A stretch of 11,289 nucleotides of DNA, taken from NCBI GenBank assembly GCA_903888815.1, contig CAISVC010000040.1, forward strand, positions 1 to 11,289, read 5' to 3'. Every line of letters starts with the position of its first letter. The first letter of the stretch is position 1. The notes below the pieces were generated by a model that saw only the letters and a list, made by a program, of their open reading frames with translations, made no database searches and was not told the origin of the DNA. Position numbers and translations under genes: made by a program. Source of the stretch: an uncultured Fibrobacterota bacterium (GTDB taxonomy: Bacteria; Fibrobacterota; Chitinivibrionia; Chitinivibrionales; Chitinispirillaceae). Below, piece after piece: positions 6,752 through 11,289 of this stretch.

Positions 6752-8053
6752 TCATATAAAATCCATCACAGCGATATGATCGCACAGGGCTTTCAGGAAC
6801 CGCGCGCCCGGCGCACCGTCCACGACCCTATGGTCTATTGTCAACGAAAAACCCATGTGTGGACGCACCTCTCCGGTCTGAACTGGTCTGGGCGCAATGG
6901 CATTGACCCCAAGAATCGCCACCTGCGGCGGATTGAGGATCGGCGTAAAACTCTCTATCCCGAATATACCCAGGTTGCTTATGGTTATCGTTCCCCCGGT
7001 GAGAAGGTCGGGATTGATCGAGCCTTCGCGGCACTGCGCCGCGAGTTCCTTCAGGGCCGCGGAAAGATCTTCGAGAGAAAGCAGATCGGCAAACCGTACC
7101 ACCGGGACCATGAGTCCGCGCGGCGTATCGACCGCCACGGCCACATGAACATGCCCGTACCGGAAGACCTTTTCGTCCTTGTAAAGGCAGTTGAGCTCCG
7201 GAAACGAAGGAAGCGTCCGGGCCACAGCCAGCGCGATGAGGTCGGTAATGGTAATGTCCGGCCATCCCGGTTCCTTGCTTCGAGCCTTGACCTGTGTGCG
7301 GTAGGCGGTAAGGGCGGTTGCATCAGCAAATGCGTTCATGGTGAGCTGCGCCGACTGCTGGAGCGATTGCAGCATGCGGGCGCCGATGATTTTCCGCATG
7401 TTGCTTATTTTGACTTCTGTTACTATGTCCTCTGCCGGAGAAGCGGTTTGATGCACCTCTCCGGATATCAGATCCGCCGCCCGGACACGTCCCGGATGTC
7501 CGGCCGGAGCCGACAGGTTTTCGGCGATACGACGTTCTGCAGCCGTTTTTGTAAGTGCCGGCTGCGCGAGAATGTCCCGTTCTATAATCCTTCCCCGGGG
7601 CCCGGTTCCCGTAACCCGCGAAAGATCGGTCCCGCGTTCTTCCGCCTTTCTTCTGGCGCGCGGCGATGCTGCTCCCGACCCTGCGCCTGCAGCAATGGCG
7701 TTTTCTACCGTAGATACCGGGACGGTCCCCGTGGAAGTGGAGAAAGATGGTGAAGTCTGCCCGTTTACAATTGCTGGTTTGTTTCTCTCCGGACGATACT
7801 GTTCCACGCTTTCGCCCGGTTCACCGACAACGGCAACGGCAGTATGAACCGGCACATCATCCTGTTCGTTAAAGAAGATATCAAGCAATACCCCTGCAAC
7901 CGGTGACTCAAATTCAAATGACGCCTTGTCGGTTTCATAGCTGAAAAGAACATCTCCCTGATTGACCCGGTCGCCTTTCTTTTTCATCCACGCCAGAAGC
8001 ACGCAGCTTTCAACCGATTGTCCCTGTTTTGGCATTGTAATAGGAGTACTCAC
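6752..8053 (-). CDS. Dihydrolipoamide acyltransferase (E2) of the 2-oxoacid dehydrogenase complex
   Basis: This 433-residue E2 has the normal domain order. A lipoyl domain spans about 2-78 with the lipoylation lysine in ETDKASFE (Lys43). A linker rich in Ser, Thr, Gly and Ala spans about 85-128. A peripheral subunit-binding domain lies at about 129-162 (SPRARRKAEERG and GTGPRGRIIERDIL). A second, degenerate copy of that pattern seems present at about 170-196 (AAERRIAENL and GRVRAADL). The catalytic acyltransferase domain (about 208-433) ends in DHRVVDG (407-413; His408, Asp412) and includes TISNLGIFG. It forms the complex core and transfers the acyl group from lipoamide to CoA. The start is GTG at 8053-8051, chosen because AGAGGA (8063-8058) lies 4 nt upstream and the lipoyl domain begins at once. 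It is the first gene after a 258-bp control region. The acyl specificity cannot be read from sequence. Confidence 0.95.
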   Translation of the reverse strand: MSTPITMPKQGQSVESCVLLAWMKKKGDRVNQGDVLFSYETDKASFEFESPVAGVLLDIFFNEQDDVPVHTAVAVVGEPGESVEQYRPERNKPAIVNGQTSPSFSTSTGTVPVSTVENAIAAGAGSGAASPRARRKAEERGTDLSRVTGTGPRGRIIERDILAQPALTKTAAERRIAENLSAPAGHPGRVRAADLISGEVHQTASPAEDIVTEVKISNMRKIIGARMLQSLQQSAQLTMNAFADATALTAYRTQVKARSKEPGWPDITITDLIALAVARTLPSFPELNCLYKDEKVFRYGHVHVAVAVDTPRGLMVPVVRFADLLSLEDLSAALKELAAQCREGSINPDLLTGGTITISNLGIFGIESFTPILNPPQVAILGVNAIAPRPVQTGEVRPHMGFSLTIDHRVVDGAPGARFLKALCDHIAVMDFI

Positions 8054-8057
8054 GCTA

Positions 8058-8063
8058 TCCTCT
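8058..8063 (-). promoter_or_regulatory. Ribosome-binding site deciding the GTG start of E2
   Basis: AGAGGA on the minus strand lies 4 nt before the GTG at 8053. The nearest in-frame ATG encodes Met7, inside the conserved ITMPKQG start of the lipoyl domain, so it would truncate the domain. GTG is therefore preferred. Confidence 0.7.
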
Positions 8064-8079
8064 GCAGTTAGTTATCGAG

Positions 8080-8097
8080 ACTTGTCGAACCTGTCGG
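8080..8097. repeat. Imperfect 9-bp tandem repeat in the E2 leader
   Basis: ACTTGTCGA (8080-8088) is followed directly by ACCTGTCGG (8089-8097), which matches at 7 of 9 positions. It lies in the predicted 5' untranslated leader of the E2 operon, between the promoter and the ribosome-binding site. The function is unknown and it may be a protein-binding site or chance. Confidence 0.3.
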
Positions 8098-8133
8098 GAC
8101 CTGGACCTACAACGGTAAAAAACAGGTCTTTGC

Positions 8134-8143
8134 TGATATATCA
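8134..8143. promoter_or_regulatory. Perfect 10-bp palindrome at the E2 promoter (candidate operator)
   Basis: TGATATATCA is its own reverse complement and sits immediately downstream of the predicted -10 box, over the expected transcription start. That position is typical for a repressor operator. The neighbouring DeoR or GntR/LacI protein could bind it, but this is inference. A related TTTGATAT string occurs just upstream of the deoR-type gene (minus strand, near 9834-9841). Confidence 0.4.
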
Positions 8144-8172
8144 AATATAGGGTTTTTCCAGTGAAAATGCAA
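8144..8172 (-). promoter_or_regulatory. Sigma70-like promoter for the E2-E3-E1-SDR-PHP-MDR operon
   Basis: On the minus strand TTGCAT (8172-8167) and TATATT (8149-8144) are separated by exactly 17 bp, close to the TTGACA-N17-TATAAT consensus. Transcription would start near 8137 and give a leader of about 84 nt before the E2 GTG. The surrounding 258-bp gap is AT-rich compared with the genes, which supports a control region. Confidence 0.55.
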
Positions 8173-8190
8173 GAAAAAATGAAGCATTAT

Positions 8191-8239
8191 GATGTTTTTG
8201 ATGTTTTTAGACGCGTTGCTGCGGGCCACATTTTTAGAC
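8191..8239. repeat. Direct repeats upstream of the E2 promoter (candidate regulator sites)
   Basis: Two exact copies of GATGTTTTT are in tandem (8191-8199 and 8200-8208). TTTTTAGAC occurs exactly at 8204-8212 and again at 8231-8239, 27 bp apart. On the minus strand these lie about 20-70 bp upstream of the -35 box, where an activator would bind. No coding sequence is credible in the 8054-8311 gap, no intrinsic terminator was found after the lipoate ligase gene, and no riboswitch was recognised. Confidence 0.35.
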
Positions 8240-8311
8240 CCTTTTATCTTGACTACGTACATACCTTGAAACCCTGTTGCCAAGTACTGCTTATTTTCAA
8301 CAGTCGGAAAA

Positions 8312-8968
8312 CTATAAATATTTGGAAAGACCTTCGGCAAAAAGACGGCCGATGGCTTCCGGCGAAAGGTCATGGCCCTCCCTGCTCAACGTGGTACAAA
8401 ATACGTCATGTGGCCTTCGCCGGCGATACAAAGGTTCCCGCGATGGATGAGCAAGGTATTTGGCAATGAGAAAGATGTCCGAAGTTACCATGAACGATGA
8501 CTGATAGTAATACAAAAAAGGAGATTGCTGCATATAGAGCGAACTTCCTGAAATTTTCCTGCCGTTAATCATCAGATCGCTTATCCCCGCCTTTTGAATG
8601 TTTAATGAAGTATCGGGATCAAGGAGCGCGATCATGCCGTCATGGATTCTGGAAAATATCTGCAGCGCGCCCTCGTTTTTTTTACGGTGTCCCACCACAA
8701 TGGTAATCACCATGCCGGGCGACAGGACAACGGTTCCGCCGCCGCCCCGGCGTTTTGAAACCATGACGCCGTCGCTCGTGCATTTATCAAGATATATTTC
8801 CGCCTTGGGCTTGCAGGAAGGACCGTATACCACCTCAACATGTTTCTGCGTGTACGTGAACACAAATGGTTTCGGCGCTCCGGCACCGGATAAGAAAAGA
8901 GCATCATTTTTTTGAGGCGGACCGGGAAACGAAGGAAGGTCGTTGTCCTTTATCGGGGAAAATGCCAT
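8312..8968 (-). CDS. lplA: Lipoate-protein ligase A family protein (compact, single-domain)
   Basis: This 218-residue protein has the LplA/BPL fold signature. VEVVYGPSCKP (44-53) fits the 'vvlGr.Q.p' strand, SKRRGGGGTVVLSPG (71-85) is the RRxGGGxV nucleotide/lipoate loop, and ISDLMINGRKISGSS (129-143) carries the catalytic lysine (Lys138). It is followed by the YRRRRPHDVF (181-190) and C-terminal TTLS region. Family members activate lipoate as lipoyl-AMP and attach it to the lysine of a lipoyl domain; here the natural target is Lys43 of the adjacent E2. It is short and lacks the C-terminal accessory domain of E. coli LplA. Two usual features are altered: no His after the GGG loop, and YYQSSFM where an HHGTLL-like strand is common. 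The ATG at 8968 has no clear ribosome-binding site. The frame stays open upstream, but the aligned family N-terminus fits this start. It lies 71 bp after the DeoR-type gene on the same strand. Confidence 0.85.
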   Translation of the reverse strand: MAFSPIKDNDLPSFPGPPQKNDALFLSGAGAPKPFVFTYTQKHVEVVYGPSCKPKAEIYLDKCTSDGVMVSKRRGGGGTVVLSPGMVITIVVGHRKKNEGALQIFSRIHDGMIALLDPDTSLNIQKAGISDLMINGRKISGSSLYMQQSPFLYYYQSSFMVTSDIFLIAKYLAHPSREPLYRRRRPHDVFCTTLSREGHDLSPEAIGRLFAEGLSKYL

Positions 8969-9039
8969 AGGTGTCTGCTGGTGCTGCGCAAAATATACAC
9001 ATCTCAGACGCAGTAAAGCTGATAGCGGGAACGGAAACG

Positions 9040-9804
9040 CTATAAAAGCTTTTCATTAAAGATATTCTGAAGACCTGATTTTTCAGGTCTGTCAGTGACC
9101 ACGTAGTCGATTTCCTGGATATCGCACACTTTAATGCCTTTCGCCGTCGTGGCAATTTTAGATGAATCTATAAGCATGGCCGTTCGGTTTGAAGATTCCA
9201 TAAGTGCCCGCTTGACCTGCACCTCTTCCGCGTGCGGATCGAAAAAACCGATGTCGGGAATGCACGATTCAGCAGAAATAAATACCATGTCAAAATGGAA
9301 CTTCCTGATCATTTCAATTATTTCAGGACCCGAAAGAGTATGGGTCTTTTTATTCATACGGCCGCCGGCAAGCACCACCTGAATGTCGTCTCTCGTCAGA
9401 AGATTCTTGAAAGAATCCATGCTGCAGGTAAAGACAAATACATTGCCGGCGAAAATGGTTTCGGAAAGATAATAGACGGTGGAACTTGAATCGAGGCCTA
9501 TATAGTATCCTTCCTTAATGAGCGTGGCTGCTTTGGCGGCTATATTTTTTTTTGCAGCGACATTGACTGATTTTTTCAGATCGTGGTCGTACAGATTTTC
9601 CGAATATTCAAGCGACATGGCGCCGCCGTGGAACCGCCTGAGCAGCTTGCGGTCTTCGAGTTCAACCAGATCGCGCTGGATGGTTATCCGGGAAGCATTA
9701 AGAACCTTTTCCAGCTGTAAAAGTGAAATGCTTTTACTGGTGTTGACAAGGTTGATTATTTTTTTAAAACGGTCGACTTTCAGGGAAGGAATCGATGTGC
9801 TCAT
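9040..9804 (-). CDS. DeoR-family transcriptional regulator
   Basis: This 254-residue protein is of normal DeoR-family size. The N-terminal winged helix-turn-helix spans about 9-62 (SLLQLEKVLNASRITIQRDLVELEDRKLLRRFHGGA region). The C-terminal sugar-phosphate isomerase-like sensor (about 80-240) shows IGLDSSSTVYYLS (102-114), VLAGGRMN, TLSGPE (156-161), EEVQVKRALM (193-202) and LIDSSKI (211-217). DeoR proteins usually repress sugar catabolic operons and are released by a phosphorylated intermediate, which fits the polyol/ketose phosphate enzymes downstream. It is the first minus-strand gene after the divergent control region and may be co-transcribed with the lipoate ligase gene. No Shine-Dalgarno site precedes the ATG at 9804, and a possible TATATT -10 box ends only about 8 nt before it, so a leaderless mRNA is possible. 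Confidence 0.93.
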   Translation of the reverse strand: MSTSIPSLKVDRFKKIINLVNTSKSISLLQLEKVLNASRITIQRDLVELEDRKLLRRFHGGAMSLEYSENLYDHDLKKSVNVAAKKNIAAKAATLIKEGYYIGLDSSSTVYYLSETIFAGNVFVFTCSMDSFKNLLTRDDIQVVLAGGRMNKKTHTLSGPEIIEMIRKFHFDMVFISAESCIPDIGFFDPHAEEVQVKRALMESSNRTAMLIDSSKIATTAKGIKVCDIQEIDYVVTDRPEKSGLQNIFNEKLL

Positions 9805-10039
9805 AATAGAAAAATATATGACTATTGCAAAAATATCAAACTGTTTCGTTTTAAAACAGAACGATTAATTAAGATTTATCAGCGACGTGGTTGTAGTAGA
9901 GTGACAAATTGCGAAGTTTATACGCTATATCCCTGAAAAGAAGAGAGTAGAAATAGTATGTTTTTATTTATGACCGACAATAAGCTATATTCTAACTGTC
10001 ATAGATTACTATAACACTAACACTATTATTTTTTGCACT
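9805..10039. promoter_or_regulatory. AT-rich divergent control region between the DeoR- and GntR/LacI-type genes
   Basis: This 235-bp non-coding stretch separates two divergently transcribed regulators and must hold both promoters. It is clearly more AT-rich than the flanking genes. A TTTGAT-N16-TATATT pair on the minus strand just before 9804 is a weak candidate promoter for the DeoR-type gene. No convincing -35/-10 pair was found for the plus-strand gene; TATAAC (10010-10015) and TATTAT (10024-10029) are possible -10 boxes. The palindrome and CACTA repeats are listed separately. Confidence 0.6.
9841..9859. promoter_or_regulatory. Inverted repeat CTGTTT-N7-AAACAG (candidate operator)
   Basis: CTGTTT (9841-9846) and AAACAG (9854-9859) are exact reverse complements. 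Nested in the element is the perfect palindrome GTTTTAAAAC (9848-9857). It lies 36-55 bp upstream of the DeoR-type start, a typical place for an autoregulatory operator. Which regulator binds is not shown. Confidence 0.4.
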
Positions 10040-10041
10040 AT
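10014..10041 (+). repeat. Short CACTA repeats before the GntR/LacI-type gene
   Basis: ACACTA occurs twice in tandem (10014-10019 and 10020-10025), and a third CACTA is at 10036-10040, running into the start codon. The 8-mer TGCACTAT at 10034-10041 recurs at 11163-11170 before the second MDR gene. It may be a recognition element of this regulator, but the match is short enough to be chance. Confidence 0.25.
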
Positions 10042-11110
10042 GGATATTTTCGTCGACAGAAATTCTCCGATTCCTCCTTACCGCCAGATCAAGGAACGTA
10101 TCAGGGATTGTATCGACAGCGGCGAGTGCAAGGAGAACCAGATCATCTCCTCTGTCCGCGAAATTTCACGTATTACCGGCGTGTCGCTGGCCACGGTGCA
10201 GAAGGAATGCAGCGAGTTGAAACAGGAAAAGTTCATTTATTCGAAAGCCGGCGCAGGATACTTCGTTGCAAAGCAATCCTCCCTTTCGAACAATGTATTC
10301 GTTTTCCTTCCCAGCAGCAGGCTTACCTTTTATACCTATATCCTTGACGGGATGTTCGAGGCGAACAGGAACAGCGATCTTAACATTCAGATATACAGCC
10401 TTGATACGGACAAGCTCGCATGGAACGAAAAAACCGTTGAACTGCTCCAGACCGCCAGGCGGGACAAGTGCAGTGTTATTTTCATTGAAGAAGCTTTCGG
10501 CGAGATGCGGAGGGAGTGCCTGAATACCGCTAAAAAGGTTCCTTTTGTAACCATCGAATGGATTCTTGAAAATTCAATTAATATCGTCAACAATTACCGG
10601 CAGGCGGGTTTCGCAATGATTGAATATCTTGTGACCAAAAGGAACGCGAAATCCATTATGGTCATGAAAGGGCGGGAAAAACAATATAACGCACGGGAAA
10701 GAATTATTGGCATGCAGGAAGCGGCCCGTAAGTTCAAACTTGTCGAGGGCAAAACAGTCGTTTTTATCGATACCGATTTTGACGCAATATCCGCCTATGA
10801 AACCATTAAGAAGCATTATCCTGCGCTTCAAAAAAGCGATGCGGTGATCTGCGCAAACGATTATGAGGCCATGGGCGCTATAGGCGCTTTTCTGGAGAAA
10901 AGGGTGCTGGTGGGAAAAGATGTCGCCCTTATCGGGTTCGGGAACATGATCGATACCGTGACTTCCTATATACCGCTTACGACCATGGATCAGCGGCTGA
11001 GGTTGATCGGTATTAAAGCCGTGCAGGCGATTAATAATCTGCAGAAAGGAACTGCGGGGAAAGGGATGACGATAACGATTCCCGTAAAGCTTATTGAACG
11101 GAAAACATGA
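10040..11110 (+). CDS. GntR-type DNA-binding domain fused to a LacI-type sugar-binding sensor (hybrid transcriptional regulator)
   Basis: The 356-residue protein has an N-terminal GntR winged helix-turn-helix (about 8-77: SPIPPYRQIKERIRDCIDSG, SVREISRITGVSLATVQKEC, GAGYFVAK). The remainder (about 85-355) is a periplasmic-binding-protein-like sensor as in LacI/GalR proteins. It shows a type-I binding-protein pattern with VFVFLPSS, a central VTKRNAKSIMVMKG strand, AVICANDYEAMGAIGAF, VALIGFGN and the PLTTMDQRLRLIGIKAVQAI end. This is the architecture of AraR-type sugar regulators, which release DNA on binding a free sugar or sugar acid. It is divergent from the DeoR-type gene and 82 bp before a second MDR dehydrogenase, so likely targets are both operons. 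There is no clear Shine-Dalgarno site before the ATG; the start is set by the family's N-terminus. There are no membrane segments. Confidence 0.92.
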   Translation: MDIFVDRNSPIPPYRQIKERIRDCIDSGECKENQIISSVREISRITGVSLATVQKECSELKQEKFIYSKAGAGYFVAKQSSLSNNVFVFLPSSRLTFYTYILDGMFEANRNSDLNIQIYSLDTDKLAWNEKTVELLQTARRDKCSVIFIEEAFGEMRRECLNTAKKVPFVTIEWILENSINIVNNYRQAGFAMIEYLVTKRNAKSIMVMKGREKQYNARERIIGMQEAARKFKLVEGKTVVFIDTDFDAISAYETIKKHYPALQKSDAVICANDYEAMGAIGAFLEKRVLVGKDVALIGFGNMIDTVTSYIPLTTMDQRLRLIGIKAVQAINNLQKGTAGKGMTITIPVKLIERKT

Positions 11111-11159
11111 TGGATTAAGGATAGACTTGAAGAAACAATACCATTTAGAGAAACTGTGC

Positions 11160-11169
11160 TAGTGCACTA
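11160..11169. promoter_or_regulatory. Perfect palindrome TAGTGCACTA upstream of the second MDR gene (candidate operator)
   Basis: The 10-bp self-complementary TAGTGCACTA abuts a possible -10 box (TATATC, 11168-11173) with a poor TTAGAG -35 box 17 bp upstream (11145-11150). It lies in the 82-bp gap after the GntR/LacI-type gene. An operator for that regulator is a reasonable but unproven guess. Confidence 0.35.
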
Positions 11170-11192
11170 TATCAGTATGATGGGGGAAAAGA

Positions 11193-11289
11193 ATGATTAT
11201 GAATGACAGGGAGCGAATAAAGAAGGGAATGATGGATGCGGCATATCTGCCGGGAAACAGCACGGTGGTAATTAAAAAAGTTCAGATTC
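11193..11289 (+). CDS. Zinc-dependent MDR alcohol/polyol dehydrogenase, N-terminal fragment
   Basis: The frame is open from ATG 11193 to the right edge, giving 32 residues that include MMDAAYLPGNSTVVIKKVQI. This is the typical first strand pair of medium-chain zinc dehydrogenases (pattern 'MkAayl.g...v.i.evp.P'). A GGGGG-containing purine stretch (11182-11190) precedes ATG 11193 and supports it. The second in-frame ATG (11199) or the MM pair at 11229/11232, itself preceded by GAAGGGA, are alternative starts and fit the usual family N-terminus better. The gene follows the GntR/LacI-type gene on the same strand with an 82-bp gap. Substrate cannot be judged from this fragment. It would be a second MDR enzyme flanking the cluster, distinct from the SorE-like one at the left edge. 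Confidence 0.7.
   Translation, partial: MIMNDRERIKKGMMDAAYLPGNSTVVIKKVQI

Noticed and set aside
6635..7753. Long plus-strand open frame (372 codons) opposite E3 and E2
   Set aside because: It lies antisense to two genes with full catalytic motifs, and its product is Arg-rich with no recognisable domain; it is a shadow of GC-biased coding.
8274..8303. CTGTTG...CAACAG inverted repeat after the lipoate ligase stop as a terminator
   Set aside because: The loop is about 18 nt, the stem is AT-rich and there is no T-run on the minus strand, so it does not look like an intrinsic terminator.
8107..8373. Small minus-strand open frame (88 codons) spanning the lipoate ligase end and the control region
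   Set aside because: Overlaps the lipoate ligase gene in another frame and runs through the promoter and repeats; composition is not protein-like.
8161..8469. Plus-strand open frame (102 codons) between E2 and the lipoate ligase
   Set aside because: Overlaps the lipoate ligase coding sequence antisense and shows no family features.
9044..9053. Palindrome AAAAGCTTTT as an operator
   Set aside because: It lies within the last codons of the DeoR-type gene and is a simple A/T-rich palindrome likely by chance.
1..11289. CRISPR array, tRNA, rRNA, insertion sequence, prophage or TPP riboswitch
   Set aside because: No regularly spaced repeats, tRNA-like cloverleaf, transposase or phage motifs were seen. 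No TPP-riboswitch core was recognised before the TPP-dependent E1 or E2 genes.

Overview
The window is a bacterial carbohydrate-catabolism locus of roughly 50% GC, with two AT-rich control regions. Seven complete genes and one gene cut by the left edge lie on the minus strand. One complete gene and one gene cut by the right edge lie on the plus strand. The organism cannot be named from this sequence. Recognisable Shine-Dalgarno sites precede most structural genes. A fused 2-oxoacid dehydrogenase E1 next to a GntR/LacI hybrid regulator would fit an anaerobic gut or sediment bacterium (for example Lentisphaerota, Kiritimatiellota, Fibrobacterota, Spirochaetota or Clostridia), but that is a low-confidence guess.

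Layout in transcription order on the minus strand: a DeoR-type regulator (9804-9040); a compact lipoate-protein ligase (8968-8312); a 258-bp AT-rich control region with a good sigma70-like promoter (8144-8172); a lipoyl-bearing E2 acyltransferase (8053-6752, GTG start); a dihydrolipoamide dehydrogenase E3 (6676-5324); an 822-residue fused alpha+beta E1 (5279-2811); an SDR whose C-terminal part is a SrlD-type sorbitol-6-phosphate dehydrogenase joined to a remnant of a class II aldolase-like domain (2768-1491); a PHP-domain protein (1459-116); and the first 33 codons of a SorE-like (L-sorbose-1-phosphate reductase type) zinc dehydrogenase (101-1). From E2 onward the gaps are only 14-75 bp, so E2-E3-E1-SDR-PHP-MDR looks like one operon. 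On the plus strand, across a 235-bp AT-rich divergent region, lie a GntR/LacI hybrid regulator (10040-11110) and the start of a second MDR dehydrogenase (11193 onward).

Taken together, the locus carries a whole lipoate-dependent 2-oxoacid (or acetoin-like) dehydrogenase complex, E1+E2+E3, plus its own lipoate-attachment enzyme. This complex appears to be co-transcribed with polyol/ketose-phosphate oxidoreductases and a PHP hydrolase-like protein, under two sugar-type regulators. The inferred role is catabolism of a polyol, ketose or deoxysugar-like substrate in which a dedicated TPP/lipoate complex makes an acyl-CoA. The substrate is not evident, and no kinase, transporter or active aldolase is present in the window. 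Points worth a second look are the unusual E1 (two insertions, GDA in place of GDG), the truncated aldolase domain on the SDR, the non-canonical lipoate ligase, a hairpin covering the SorE-like gene's ribosome-binding site, and the repeat-rich control regions.
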